From assembly GCA_963817635.1 (NCBI GenBank), contig CAWFPR010000005.1, forward strand, positions 310,001 to 374,000: 64,000 nucleotides of DNA, in the 5' to 3' direction. Within the stretch, counting starts at the first letter, position 1. Each line of letters starts with the position of its first letter. The DNA comes from CAWFPR01 sp963817635. GTDB taxonomy: Bacteria; Acidobacteriota; Vicinamibacteria; Vicinamibacterales; 2-12-FULL-66-21. The notes under the pieces are model-generated. The model ran no database searches. It worked only from the letters and a program-made list of their open reading frames with translations, and had not been told where the DNA came from. The position numbers and the translations under genes are program-made. Positions 31,740-40,835 of the stretch are shown one piece after another.

Positions 31740-32672
31740 ATGCGGATCGTGATAGCGGGCGGTACGGGGTTCCTGGGCAGTCCTCTCGCCGAAGTCTACG
31801 CGGAAGAAGGACACGAGGTCCGGGTGCTGACGCGGTCGCTCGCGCCCGGCGAGTCGCGCCACGATTCCGGCACGGGCGTGCCGGGCGTGACGAGGGTGGG
31901 CTGGCAGCCGGGCACCGAAACGGGGGCGTGGCGGTCGGCGCTCGACGAAGCGGACGCGCTCATCAACCTCGCGGGCGACTCGATTGGCAATCGCCGCTGG
32001 ACGCCCCAGCGGAAGATATCGCTCCGCGACAGCCGCATCTTCCCGACGCGCGCGCTCGTCGCGGCCATGGGACAGGTGGCATCGCCCCCACGCGTGTTCA
32101 TCAGCGGCAGCGCGGTCGGCTACTACGGTCCGTGTGGCGACGACACGAGAACCGAGGAGTCGCCCGCCGGAAGCGATTTCCTTGCGCGCCTCTGCGCGGA
32201 CTGGGAGGCAGAAGCACGACGCGCCACGTCGCTGTCGCGCGTGGTGCTGCTCAGGACCGGACTCGTCGTCGAGCGCTCCGGAGGCGCTCTCGCGAAAATG
32301 CTGCCGGCGTTCAGGCTGTTCGTCGGCGGCCCGATGGGCACGGGCCGCCAGTACATGTCGTGGATTCACCGCATCGACTGGATCGAAATGGTCCGCTGGA
32401 TCGTCGAGACCAGGGAAGTGTCCGGCGCCGTCAACGCGACCGCGCCCGAGCCGGTGCGGAATCGCGAGTTCGCGCGCGCGCTCGGCCGGGCCCTGCACCG
32501 CCCCTCGATCGTCCCGGCGCCGGCCTTCGCCCTCGAACTCCTGCTGGGCGAGATGGCGCGCCCGCTCACGCTCGAAGGCCAGCGCGCGATCCCGGCCCGC
32601 GCCACGGCGCTCGGTTTTCACTTCCGGTACCCGGACATCGGCCAGGCCTTCCGCGGCATCTTCGGCGACTGA
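31740..32672 (+). CDS. TIGR01777 family NAD(P)-dependent epimerase-like protein (YfcH/SDR39U1 type)
   Basis: A 310-aa atypical extended SDR. Dinucleotide-binding motif: IVIAGGTGFLGSPLAEVY. Family landmarks: ADALINLAGDSIGNRRWTP, FISGSAVGYYGPCGDD, a Rossmann-linked VVLLRTGLVVERSGGALAKM, and the terminal DUF1731 region beginning VPAPAFALELLLGEMA. The active-site YxxxK of classical SDRs is not obvious, as in the family. The ATG at 31740 follows GAGAGG. Physiological substrate unknown. Confidence 0.85.
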   Translation: MRIVIAGGTGFLGSPLAEVYAEEGHEVRVLTRSLAPGESRHDSGTGVPGVTRVGWQPGTETGAWRSALDEADALINLAGDSIGNRRWTPQRKISLRDSRIFPTRALVAAMGQVASPPRVFISGSAVGYYGPCGDDTRTEESPAGSDFLARLCADWEAEARRATSLSRVVLLRTGLVVERSGGALAKMLPAFRLFVGGPMGTGRQYMSWIHRIDWIEMVRWIVETREVSGAVNATAPEPVRNREFARALGRALHRPSIVPAPAFALELLLGEMARPLTLEGQRAIPARATALGFHFRYPDIGQAFRGIFGD

Positions 32673-32692
32673 GTGGTCACGTCCCCGACAGG

Positions 32693-33916
32693 CTACAGGA
32701 CCCTCGTGAAGCCGAACAGCTCGTCCGCTTTCTCGGACTCTCCCTTGAACTGGCGCAGGAGGATGCGGGCGGCCAGCCACGCGAACGTGGCGTTGTCGCT
32801 GGCGCCGCCGATCGCGAACAGGTGGCGCGGGAAATTCCGATGCCGTCCGGCGAACGGCAGGCCGTCGGCGGTTTCGTAGAGCGTCGACTGCCACGACCAC
32901 TCGGGCCGCAGACCCGAGATCGCCGGGTACAGGACGGACAGCTCGTACATCAGCTGACCGGTGCGCTGCACGATCGTCTTCTCGAGCAGTCGAACCGGCA
33001 CCTCCGGCTGATCGGCCCCGGCGAACAGGACCCGATCGTCCCTCAGCCATCGAAGGGTATGAGGCGGCAGCGCGCCGTCCCGCAGGACAGCCGAGCGGCT
33101 GCCGACGGCACGCCGCACGGCGGCGGGCACCGGCTCGGTGACGACGGCGTACCGGTGCCGCGCATCGAGGTGGCGCCGCAACGCCCGCAGATCCTGGAGC
33201 GGCGCGGCGGTGGCGATCACGACCGCGTCGGCGCGCAGGTCGCCTCGCTCCAGCCCGATCTCGACCTGCCGTCGCCCTGCACGCACGCGCCGCACGCGCG
33301 AGTGCTCGTGGATGACCGCGCCCCGTTCGACGGCGGCCGCCGCGAGCGCGAGACAGGCCCGGTAGGGGTCGAACTGCGCGCCCCGGGTCCGGATCCCTCC
33401 GCCGGTCTCGAGCGCGCTGTCGCGGCCGAGGGCCGCCGGCGTCATCCACGTGTGATCGAACCCGGCGTCGCGCCGGGCCTGGTACTCACGCCTGAGTTGT
33501 TTCGAGGCGTCCGGATCGCGCCGGGCAATCTGGAGAAACTCGGCCGGCGACAGGTCGCACCGCGCCTCGAGCCGCCGCAGTGCCGCCTGGAAGTCCTGCC
33601 CCGCGCGGCGCATCGCCTGCCACATCAGGCGCGCGGTCCTGAGGCCGTGCCGCGAAGCCGCCTCCGCGAACGGCACGTTGAAATCCGGGCGCATCAGTCC
33701 GGCAGAGCCGGCGGTCGCCGCGGCGCCGACCGTCTCCGCCTCGAGGAGAACGACCTTGACGCCGGCGGCGGCAAACGCAAAGGCAGAGGCGCACCCCGTC
33801 AGGCCGCCTCCCACGATGGCGACGGCCGGCTCGGCGTGCCCTCTGAAGGGCGGGTGGGCGGGACGGCGGCCTCGGGCAGCGCGATCCAGCCAGAACGGCG
33901 CGTGGCGGACAGGCAT
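32693..33916 (-). CDS. FAD-dependent amino acid oxidase-like (DAO family) oxidoreductase
   Basis: A 407-aa flavoprotein. FAD-binding GxGxxG appears as AVAIVGGGLTGCASAFAFAAAG, with the ribose-binding acid in VVLLEAETVG. The C-terminal flavin loop is HLFAIGGASDNATFAWLAARI. It resembles the DadA/glycine oxidase branch, with YRACLALAAAAVERGAVIHEHS as the mid-protein FAD segment. The substrate amine cannot be identified. The start gives MPVRHAPFWLDRAA. It converges on the TIGR01777 gene and follows the DedA-like gene on the same strand after a short gap. Confidence 0.82.
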   Translation of the reverse strand: MPVRHAPFWLDRAARGRRPAHPPFRGHAEPAVAIVGGGLTGCASAFAFAAAGVKVVLLEAETVGAAATAGSAGLMRPDFNVPFAEAASRHGLRTARLMWQAMRRAGQDFQAALRRLEARCDLSPAEFLQIARRDPDASKQLRREYQARRDAGFDHTWMTPAALGRDSALETGGGIRTRGAQFDPYRACLALAAAAVERGAVIHEHSRVRRVRAGRRQVEIGLERGDLRADAVVIATAAPLQDLRALRRHLDARHRYAVVTEPVPAAVRRAVGSRSAVLRDGALPPHTLRWLRDDRVLFAGADQPEVPVRLLEKTIVQRTGQLMYELSVLYPAISGLRPEWSWQSTLYETADGLPFAGRHRNFPRHLFAIGGASDNATFAWLAARILLRQFKGESEKADELFGFTRVL

Positions 33917-33958
33917 GGGTTGGCCGTCATTCTAACAGCCTGGCGGCGTCCGCAGGGC

Positions 33959-34564
33959 TCAGCCGTCGCGGCCGGAACGCGTGCTCCGGTAGACGGCCAC
34001 GGCCGAGATGAGCGTGCCGATGGCCGCCAGGACGATCAGCGCGCTCACGGCGATCGTGAACGTGCGTGATTCCATCCAGGACAGGATGCCTCGTCCGTAA
34101 CGCGCCGCCAGCGCGCCTTCGATGAAAAAGCGCAGCGCGCGGACGCCCGCCAGCGCCGTCAGGAACTTCCAGGCATTCACACCGAAGGCGCCGCTCGTCA
34201 GGACGAATGCCGTGAACGGAAATGGCGGCGGAATGATGCCGAGCGCAGCCACGCTGATGCCCGCACTGTGCTGGACGCGCGCCTCGACCCGTTCGAGCCG
34301 CGACCGCTTGACCAGGCGCGTCAGGCCGACCTCGCCGACCTTCCGGCCGATCCAGTAGGTGACGCCCGAGCCGATCACCGTTCCAGCCGTCGCGAGCAGG
34401 GCATACAGCCAGAAAAGCTCCGGCCGCCGGGCCGCCAGGATGATCGTTACGAAGTCGATGCCCAGGGGCAGGAAGAACACCATGGAGGAATCGAGCGCGC
34501 CCAGCACGACCAGACCCAGAGGGGTCAGAAAGTAGCCGAGCAGGGAGAAGAACAAGGAGCGCAT
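33959..34564 (-). CDS. DedA/VTT (SNARE-associated) family membrane protein, YqaA-like
   Basis: A 201-aa inner-membrane protein with four or five hydrophobic helices. It starts MRSLFFSLLGYFLTPLGLVV at ATG 34564. The VTT-domain features are LGALDSSMVFFLPLGID, GSGVTYWIGRKVGE and IIPPPFPFTAFVLTSGAFG, the Pro-rich re-entrant segment. Relatives act as lipid scramblases or flippases, or in membrane homeostasis. It is divergent from the nine-heme cytochrome gene (178 bp gap). Confidence 0.82.
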   Translation of the reverse strand: MRSLFFSLLGYFLTPLGLVVLGALDSSMVFFLPLGIDFVTIILAARRPELFWLYALLATAGTVIGSGVTYWIGRKVGEVGLTRLVKRSRLERVEARVQHSAGISVAALGIIPPPFPFTAFVLTSGAFGVNAWKFLTALAGVRALRFFIEGALAARYGRGILSWMESRTFTIAVSALIVLAAIGTLISAVAVYRSTRSGRDG

Positions 34565-34742
34565 ACGGAGGGAGCGGGCCGGGCCGCAGTGTATCAAACG
34601 GACGGAAAGTCGGAGGATATCGCCCGACAGCGCCGAAAACCCGGCACAAACCAGAAGTCGGGCCTGCCAGAGGGCCGGTTTGCGGGATTCCGCCATGGCA
34701 GCGTGGTTGCTACCTCGAGAGGGGAAGGATCCGGAAACCACC

Positions 34743-35774
34743 ATGTCCCTAGTAGTGCTGATGACGGCGCTGCTGCTGGCGCAACAGTCGCCCGCGGCAC
34801 CGCCTGACGCCGATACATGCCTCGCGTGCCACTCGGACCCCGGCCTGTCCGCGACAACCCTCGACGGCGCAGCCGTTTCGCTGCAGGTCGATCCGACCGT
34901 TCTGACCAGGTCGGTGCATGCGCGGCTGGCCTGCGCCGACTGCCACACCGGCAAGTCCGAGGTCCCGCATGAGCCGCGCAGTTTCGCCTCCCGGCGCGAT
35001 CTCACGCTGGCGTACGACGAACAATGCCGGCGATGCCACTTCGCCAACTACACCAAGACGCTCGACAGCGTGCACCAGGCGTCGGTGGCGCGCGGCGACC
35101 GCACGGCCCCGGTCTGCGTCGACTGCCACGGCGCCCACGACATCCAGAAGCCGTCGGAACCGCGGACGCGGATTTCCCAGACCTGCGCGCGCTGCCACGA
35201 AGGCGTGGCGCTGGCGTACGCGAAGAGCGTCCACGGCCGCGACCTCGCCGCGGCGTCGCCGGACGTGCCGGTCTGCACCGACTGCCACCGGGCCCACGAC
35301 ATCGGGGGACCGCATCAGGAACAGTGGGAACTGCAAACCCCCGAGTTGTGCGGCCGCTGCCACGCGAACGAGACCCTGATGAAGAAGTACGGGCTCTCGA
35401 CGGCGGTCCTGCGCACCTATCTCGCGGACTTCCACGGCAAGACGGGCTCGCTCCGCCAGAGTTCGGGGACCTCGCCAACCGGGCGGGTTGTCGCGCGCTG
35501 CACCGACTGTCACGGCGTGCACGACATCCAGAAGGCCAGCGACCCGACCTCGCCGGTGATGAAGGCGAACCTCCTGAAGACCTGCAGGAAGTGCCACGAG
35601 GATGCGAACGCGAATTTTCCGGGCGCGTGGCTGTCGCACTACGAGCCGAGCCTGAAGAGAGCGCCGATCGTCTACGGCGTCAAGATCGCCTACATGGTGC
35701 TCATCCCGTTCATGATCGGGGGCCTTGGTCTCCAGATACTGCTGCATCTCTGGCGGCTGATGGTGAATCGATGA
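34743..35774 (+). CDS. Nine-heme c-type cytochrome with C-terminal membrane anchor
   Basis: A 343-aa electron carrier, exported by its N-terminal segment (MSLVVLMTALLLAQQSPA). Nine CxxCH heme sites are present: 26-30, 64-68, 95-99, 125-129, 148-152, 178-182, 203-207, 253-257 and 281-285. Repeated VDCHGAHDIQK-type modules suggest internal duplication. A single helix (AYMVLIPFMIGGLGLQILL, about 316-335) near the C-terminus anchors it. Its stop overlaps the cytochrome b start by ATGA, so the two make a membrane redox complex, most likely passing electrons between the quinone pool and a periplasmic partner. Direction and terminal acceptor are not evident. Confidence 0.9.
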   Translation: MSLVVLMTALLLAQQSPAAPPDADTCLACHSDPGLSATTLDGAAVSLQVDPTVLTRSVHARLACADCHTGKSEVPHEPRSFASRRDLTLAYDEQCRRCHFANYTKTLDSVHQASVARGDRTAPVCVDCHGAHDIQKPSEPRTRISQTCARCHEGVALAYAKSVHGRDLAAASPDVPVCTDCHRAHDIGGPHQEQWELQTPELCGRCHANETLMKKYGLSTAVLRTYLADFHGKTGSLRQSSGTSPTGRVVARCTDCHGVHDIQKASDPTSPVMKANLLKTCRKCHEDANANFPGAWLSHYEPSLKRAPIVYGVKIAYMVLIPFMIGGLGLQILLHLWRLMVNR

Positions 35775-36466
35775 AGGACAGTGTTGTTCGTTTCTCCCGG
35801 ATCCAGCGTGTCGAGCACGTGACGGTCATGACCCTGTTCGCACTGCTCGCGCTGACCGGACTGCCGCAGAAGTTCTACGATCACGCCTGGGCGCAGCGGC
35901 TCATGGGGCTGCTCGGCGGCGTCGATGCCGCGCGCTGGGCGCACCGCGCCGCCGGCGTCATGTTCAGCCTGGTGGTCGTGGTGCACATTTCACGGCTCGT
36001 CATCGGCGTGTCGCGCGGGACCATCGGGCTCTCGCTGGTGCCGACGCGCCAGGATTTTCGCGACGCCATCATCACGCTGCGCTACTATCTGGGTCTGTCC
36101 GAACAGCAGGCACGATTCGATCGGTTCGACTACCGTCAGAAGTTCGAGTACTGGGGCCTCGTGCTCGGCGCCGGGGTGGTGGTCGTGACCGGCTTCATCC
36201 TGCTCTACCCCGCGCTGCTGACGCGGTTCCTGCCCGGGGAGCTCGTCCCGGCTTCGCAACTGGCACACAGCAACGAAGGGCTGATGGCCTTTCTCGTCGT
36301 GATTGTCTGGCACATTTACAATGCGCATCTGAACCCGGACGTGTTCCCGTTCGACACGTCAATCTTCACCGGAAAAGTCTCGAAGCAGCGCCTGCACCAC
36401 GAGCATCCGCTGGAATACGAGCGGCTGGAGCGCGAGGAGAGTCAGCGCACGTCGAAGACCGCGTAG
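35771..36466 (+). CDS. Cytochrome b561/FdhI-type membrane subunit
   Basis: A 231-aa di-heme cytochrome b with four helices: VMTLFALLALTGLPQKF, VMFSLVVVVHISRLVIG, LVLGAGVVVVTGFILLYPALL and GLMAFLVVIVWHIYNAHL. Histidines in or next to the helices (RVEH near the start, WAHR, VVVVHISR, VWHIYNAH) are candidate heme ligands, as in formate dehydrogenase gamma and hydrogenase cytochrome b. It is translationally coupled to the nine-heme cytochrome upstream. The charged tail HHEHPLEYERLEREES is cytoplasmic or metal-binding. Probably the quinone-reactive partner of the pair. Confidence 0.88.
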   Translation: MKDSVVRFSRIQRVEHVTVMTLFALLALTGLPQKFYDHAWAQRLMGLLGGVDAARWAHRAAGVMFSLVVVVHISRLVIGVSRGTIGLSLVPTRQDFRDAIITLRYYLGLSEQQARFDRFDYRQKFEYWGLVLGAGVVVVTGFILLYPALLTRFLPGELVPASQLAHSNEGLMAFLVVIVWHIYNAHLNPDVFPFDTSIFTGKVSKQRLHHEHPLEYERLEREESQRTSKTA

Positions 36467-36531
36467 CCCGCCCGCCGCGGTGAGCGGAACGTCAGCGGCA
36501 CGCAGGCGGGTTCCCGGTCGGACGTCGAGCC

Positions 36532-38304
36532 ATGAGATCTTCGATCCAATCGCGGGTGCTGGCGCTGGTGGGTGCGGGTGTGTTCGTCACGGTGGGCGCG
36601 CTCTCGCTGCTCAGCCGCTCCAGCCTCCTGGTGCTCGAAGGCGAAGTGCTCGACCAGCACCACCGCGTCGCCGACACCATGGCGCGCGAGCTGTCGCGGT
36701 CCGTCGCTGGTGACATGCAGCTGCTCGCCGTCGCGGCCGGGGCACCCGACGAACCAGCCTCACGCGCGGCCCTCGAAACCATCCTCCGGTTCGGCCACGT
36801 CGCCTCCACGGCCTTCGTCGTCACGCGCGACGGCATCGTGTCCACCTGTGAACCGTCGGGAGGCTGCGACGGGCTCGTCGCGGACGCCCTGCGGCGGCTG
36901 GCGATCGATGCGATCCGCACCCAGCGGCCGATCGTGAGCAACCGCGTCCCCGGATCCCGTACCAACCCGGAATCGAGGCTGCCGCATCCGGAGGATCGAC
37001 TGATCTGCCTGATGCCGCTGCGCGGCGTCGAGGGGCAGGCAGGGGGGGCGGCCGGCATCATGATCGATCCGGCGGATCGGCGCTTCGCCGAGCTGGTGCG
37101 GGCCACCGCGTCGCCCACGCTCCGCGTCGAGATCGTCGATTCCAACGGCGCCGTGATCGCCGGCGCGGCAACTCCCGACCCTGCCGCGTCCGCTTCGCTC
37201 GAGACGAGCGCTCCGGTGCCGGACACGCCGTGGACACTCCGCCTGTTCGAAACCGGCGCCGACCCGATCGCGCCGATTGACGCCTTCCGCAGCCGATCGA
37301 TGTGGCTGGCGCCGGCGCTCGCCGCCGTGACGATGCTGCTTGGATGGGGAATCGCGCGCAGCGTGCGCCAGCCGCTCGTGACACTCACGGAGGCCGCCGA
37401 GCGCATCGCGGCCGGCAGACTCGACCGGCCGATCGCGGCCCGGCCCGCGGCCCGCGGCGGCGGCGAAGTCGGGCGGCTCGCCGTGGCGCTCGAGGAGATG
37501 CGCGCGGCGCTCAAGCAGTCGATCGAGACGATCGAGCGCTCGAACGAGGAGCTCGAGGGGCGCGTCGCGGCGCGCACCCGTGAACTCGCCACGGCCAACG
37601 CGTCGCTGGAAGAGCGCGAACACCTCCGCCAGCAGCTGTTGCGCAAGGTCATTTCCGCCCAGGAAGACGAGCGGAAGCGCGTCGCGCGCGAACTCCACGA
37701 CGAAACGAGCCAGACGCTCGCCGCGCTCGGCATCGGCGTCGACATGGCGCTGGCCGCCTGTGCCCCTGAGGTGAGCGGCCAGACCCACCGGCGCCTCGAG
37801 GACATCCGCCGGCTCGTCGATCGCATGCACCACGAACTGCACCGGCTCATCGTGAACCTGCGCCCGTCGGTGCTCGACGACCTCGGGCTCGCCGCCGCAA
37901 TCCACTGGTTCGCCGAACGGCAACTGCCCTCGGTGGCCGTTCGCTGCGAGCTGGATTTCGAGACGCGTCTCCCGACCGAGCTCGAAACCGCGATCTTCCG
38001 CGCCGTCCAGGAAGCGATCGTGAACATCGCCCGCCACGCGCACGCCGAATCGGTGCTCGTTCAGGGTTCGATCGAAAACGGGGCGCTCACGGTCGAAATC
38101 GAAGACGATGGAGACGGCTTCAGGCCGGACGAAGTGGTGCAGGCGCACGACTCGCTGCGGGGCGTCGGGCTGCTGGGCATGCGTGAGCGGCTGGAGATCT
38201 TCGGCGGCTCGCTGCACATCGACTCGGAGCCGGGCGGAGGCACGCGGGTGGTGATGCGGGTGCCGGTCACGGTGCCGGCAGTAGGCTTCAGGCTTCAGGC
38301 TTAG
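36532..38304 (+). CDS. NarL-system sensor histidine kinase (HisKA_3 type)
   Basis: A 590-aa membrane sensor. TM1 at about 10-32 and TM2 at about 257-277 (SMWLAPALAAVTMLLGWGI) enclose a periplasmic sensing domain of some 220 residues with cysteines at 106, 112 and 159 that could be redox-sensitive. A HAMP (278-330) and a coiled coil lead to HisKA_3: ERKRVARELHDETSQTLAAL, with phospho-acceptor H389. The HATPase domain has QEAIVNIARHAHA, EDDGDGF and GLLGMRERLEIFGG. It lies 65 bp after the cytochrome genes, in the same direction as its response regulator. The last codons and the stop lie within a heptamer repeat (GGCTTCA), so the C-terminus is repeat-derived. Confidence 0.9.
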   Translation: MRSSIQSRVLALVGAGVFVTVGALSLLSRSSLLVLEGEVLDQHHRVADTMARELSRSVAGDMQLLAVAAGAPDEPASRAALETILRFGHVASTAFVVTRDGIVSTCEPSGGCDGLVADALRRLAIDAIRTQRPIVSNRVPGSRTNPESRLPHPEDRLICLMPLRGVEGQAGGAAGIMIDPADRRFAELVRATASPTLRVEIVDSNGAVIAGAATPDPAASASLETSAPVPDTPWTLRLFETGADPIAPIDAFRSRSMWLAPALAAVTMLLGWGIARSVRQPLVTLTEAAERIAAGRLDRPIAARPAARGGGEVGRLAVALEEMRAALKQSIETIERSNEELEGRVAARTRELATANASLEEREHLRQQLLRKVISAQEDERKRVARELHDETSQTLAALGIGVDMALAACAPEVSGQTHRRLEDIRRLVDRMHHELHRLIVNLRPSVLDDLGLAAAIHWFAERQLPSVAVRCELDFETRLPTELETAIFRAVQEAIVNIARHAHAESVLVQGSIENGALTVEIEDDGDGFRPDEVVQAHDSLRGVGLLGMRERLEIFGGSLHIDSEPGGGTRVVMRVPVTVPAVGFRLQA

Positions 38305-38350
38305 GGCTCGAGCCTCGACCCTGAAGCCCGAAGCCTGAAGCCCGAAGCCC
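38283..38350. repeat. Heptamer array (GGCTTCA / TGAAGCC) between kinase and regulator genes
   Basis: Copies of GGCTTCA are followed by inverted TGAAGCC-type copies, so the stretch can fold into a stem. It covers the kinase stop codon and ends about 12 bp before the response-regulator ATG. Confidence 0.85.
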
Positions 38351-38362
38351 CAAAGGAGCGTC

Positions 38363-39019
38363 ATGTCCAAGACTCGCATTCTGATTGCGGACGATCACGC
38401 CATCGTGCGGGACGGCGTGCGGGCGCTGCTGGCGCAGGCGGACGACATGATCGTCGTGGGCGAGGCGCCCGGCGGCTACGAGGCCATCGAGCTGTCGGCG
38501 TCGCTGCAGCCGGACCTGATCCTGATGGACATCGCGATGCCGGGGCTCGGCGGCCTCGAAGCGACGATCGAAATCCGGAAGCGCGTGCCGCGGGCGAAGA
38601 TCATCGTCCTCAGCCAGTACGGCGACCCTGAGTACGTCCGGCGGTTCCTGAAGGCGGGGGTGTCGGGCTACGTGTTGAAGAAGGCGGCGGGCGCGGATCT
38701 CGTGGCGGCCATCCGGGCGGTCACGCGGGGCGGCCTGGTGCTGGATCCGGAAATCGCGCGGGAGGCGGTGCAGGAGACCGGGGCGCCGGCCGGAACCGAC
38801 GCCCCCGACGCCTACGAGACGCTCACGGATCGCGAGAAGCAGGTCTTGAAGCTGGTGGCCGAAGGCCGCAGCAACAAGGAGGTGGCCGAACTGCTGGGTA
38901 TCAGCGTCAAGACAGCCATGTCGCACCGCGAGCACGTCATGCTCAAACTCCGCCTCCACAATCGCACGGAGCTGATCCGGTTCGCCCTGCGGAACGGCGT
39001 GATCCGCGCGGACGGATGA
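38363..39019 (+). CDS. NarL/FixJ-family response regulator
   Basis: A 218-aa DNA-binding regulator. Receiver domain: acidic pocket IADDHAIVRDG, phospho-Asp D56 in LILMDIAMPG, then the signalling residues in IIVLSQYGDP and GYVLKKAAGA. The LuxR-type HTH is LTDREKQVLKLVAEGRSNKE to GISVKTAMSHREHVMLKL. It is paired with the kinase upstream (58 bp, holding the heptamer array, and a GGAG ribosome-binding site). The likely target is the adjacent cytochrome operon or another respiratory gene set; this is inference from position. Confidence 0.92.
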   Translation: MSKTRILIADDHAIVRDGVRALLAQADDMIVVGEAPGGYEAIELSASLQPDLILMDIAMPGLGGLEATIEIRKRVPRAKIIVLSQYGDPEYVRRFLKAGVSGYVLKKAAGADLVAAIRAVTRGGLVLDPEIAREAVQETGAPAGTDAPDAYETLTDREKQVLKLVAEGRSNKEVAELLGISVKTAMSHREHVMLKLRLHNRTELIRFALRNGVIRADG

Positions 39020-39040
39020 GCTCCGGGCGCCGGCCCGCGG

Positions 39041-39397
39041 TCAGGCGGCCTTCTTGCCGTCCGCCGCGCGCTTGTGTCCCTCTTGCGGGACCGACGCGTC
39101 GCCGTCGGCTCCCACCGCCGGCGGGGTCGTCTTGAACACCCCCCGCAGCCGGCCTACCAGGAACGTCAGCACCATCGCGATGCCGATGAACGGCAGGAAG
39201 AACGCATAGAGGGCACCCATGAGCGGCGCCAGCGTGAGCACCGCGAGCAGCGGCAGACGCACGTAAGCCATGTCGCTCGCACCCTTCAGCTCGCCCCCTT
39301 CTTTCGGGACGATCTGCGCTTCCCACTCCTTGACGTTCCAGTAGAATCCGAACCGAACGTTGTCGCCGCCGAAGTATTTGTTGAAGCCCATTGCCAT
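39041..39397 (-). CDS. Small conserved membrane protein
   Basis: A 118-aa protein starting MAMGFNKYFGGDNVRFGFYW. The N-terminal 45 residues are polar and aromatic. Two hydrophobic helices follow (LPLLAVLTLAPLMGALYAFF and LPFIGIAMVLTFLVGRLRGV), then a charged tail. A good GGAGG ribosome-binding site and a sigma70-type promoter precede it. I do not recognise a functional family. It converges with the response regulator (21 bp between stops). Confidence 0.7.
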   Translation of the reverse strand: MAMGFNKYFGGDNVRFGFYWNVKEWEAQIVPKEGGELKGASDMAYVRLPLLAVLTLAPLMGALYAFFLPFIGIAMVLTFLVGRLRGVFKTTPPAVGADGDASVPQEGHKRAADGKKAA

Positions 39398-39426
39398 GAC
39401 CCACCTCCGTTGAATGTTGTAGTGTC

Positions 39427-39455
39427 AAGATACCGCCCGGAGCGGGCGCCAACAA
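39427..39455 (-). promoter_or_regulatory. Sigma70-type promoter for the small membrane protein gene
   Basis: Read on the minus strand: TTGTTG (39455-39450), a 17-bp spacer and TATCTT (39432-39427). The -10 lies 29 nt before the ATG, with GGAGG about 8 nt before the ATG, giving a normal short leader. A TTGACA overlapping the downstream side is too close to the start to act as a -35. Confidence 0.5.
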
Positions 39456-39629
39456 TCAGGCAAGCGCCGGTTTTACCCGGGAAGAATGCCCGCTGGCGGG
39501 GTGGCAAACACCCGAGACGGCCTGGGGAAAACACCCGAGTGAGGGCGGTAAATGGCTGTGAACTATGCACTTGTCGCCGCCTGCTGCGTCGAGTCGTTTT
39601 CGCCGCCGAGGGCCGGCCGGACCGGATAG

Positions 39630-40832
39630 ATGAACAGCTCTGCCGAACAATACGTGAAGCTCGTGCTTGCGCTCGGCCAGCACGATGCGGACTACGTGGA
39701 CGCCTACTACGGGCCGCCGGAGTGGAAACAGGCCGCCGAATCGTCCGACGCCATCGCCGCGAAGGCGGCCTCGCTCGCCGCGGCGCTCGATCGCGAACGC
39801 GAGCCGGCGGACGAGATGGACCGGCTGCGGCTGAGCTACCTCCAGCGTCAGGTGTCGGCGCTCGGCGCGCGCGTCCGCATGCTGAAGGGCGAACGCCTGT
39901 CGTTCGACGAGGAATCGCGTGCGCTGTACGACGCGGTCGCGCCCACGCTGCCCGAGTCGCACTTCCAGGCAATCCTCGACCGGCTCGAGACACGCTTTCC
40001 GGGCAGCGGACCGCTCGTCGAGCGCTACGACGCCTGGCGGCGCGACTTCGTCATCCCGCGCGCGAGGCTCGATCCGGTATTCCAGCGCGCGATCCGGGCC
40101 TGCCGCGAACGCACGCTGAACCACGTCGCGCTCCCGCCCGACGAGACGTTCACGGTCGAATACGTGACGAACAAGTCGTGGAGCGGCTACAACTGGTACC
40201 AGGGGGGATTCAAGAGCCTCATCCAGGTGAACACGGACCTGCCCATCTTCATCGATCGCGCCGTTGACCTCGCGTGCCACGAGGGGTATCCCGGTCATCA
40301 CGTGTACAACGTGCTGCTCGAGCAGCACCTCGTGCGGGAACGCGGCTGGGTCGAGTTCTCCGTCTATCCGCTGTTCTCGCCGCAGTCGCTGATTGCCGAA
40401 GGCACGGCGAACTTCGGGATCGAGGTGGCGTTTCCCGGACGCGATCGCGTCGAATTCGAGCGCGCGGTCCTCTTCCCCGCCGCGGGACTCGATCCGTCGC
40501 GGGCCGCCGGGTACTACGAGGTGCAGGCGCTCGTCGATCAGTTGAGCTACGCGGGCAACGAAGCGGCCCGGCGGTACATCAATGAGGAGATCGACGCCGC
40601 GCAGGCCGCTGCCTGGCTGGAGAAGTACGCGCTCATGGAGCACAATCGCGCCGCGCAGCGCGTGAAGTTCTTCGACCAGTACCGCAGTTACGTCATCAAC
40701 TACAACCTCGGGAAGGACATGGTGCGGCAGTTCATCGAGTCGCGCGGCGGCACGGCCGACAAGCCGGTGGCGCGCTGGGAGGAGTTCGCGCGGCTCCTGT
40801 CCTCGCCGCGATTGCCCTCCGGCCTGCGCTGA
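39630..40832 (+). CDS. DUF885 family metallopeptidase-like protein
   Basis: A 400-aa soluble protein starting MNSSAEQYVKLVLALGQHDA. The family's metal-site motif is LACHEGYPGHHVYN, which recalls the HExxH of gluzincins; SLIAEGTANFGIEVAF supplies the downstream Glu region. The family is annotated as putative peptidases related to M3/M32; no substrate is known. No signal peptide is seen. Its 3' end (CCTGCGCTGAGCCCG) is duplicated twice within the repeat array that follows. Confidence 0.82.
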   Translation: MNSSAEQYVKLVLALGQHDADYVDAYYGPPEWKQAAESSDAIAAKAASLAAALDREREPADEMDRLRLSYLQRQVSALGARVRMLKGERLSFDEESRALYDAVAPTLPESHFQAILDRLETRFPGSGPLVERYDAWRRDFVIPRARLDPVFQRAIRACRERTLNHVALPPDETFTVEYVTNKSWSGYNWYQGGFKSLIQVNTDLPIFIDRAVDLACHEGYPGHHVYNVLLEQHLVRERGWVEFSVYPLFSPQSLIAEGTANFGIEVAFPGRDRVEFERAVLFPAAGLDPSRAAGYYEVQALVDQLSYAGNEAARRYINEEIDAAQAAAWLEKYALMEHNRAAQRVKFFDQYRSYVINYNLGKDMVRQFIESRGGTADKPVARWEEFARLLSSPRLPSGLR

Positions 40833-40835
40833 GCC

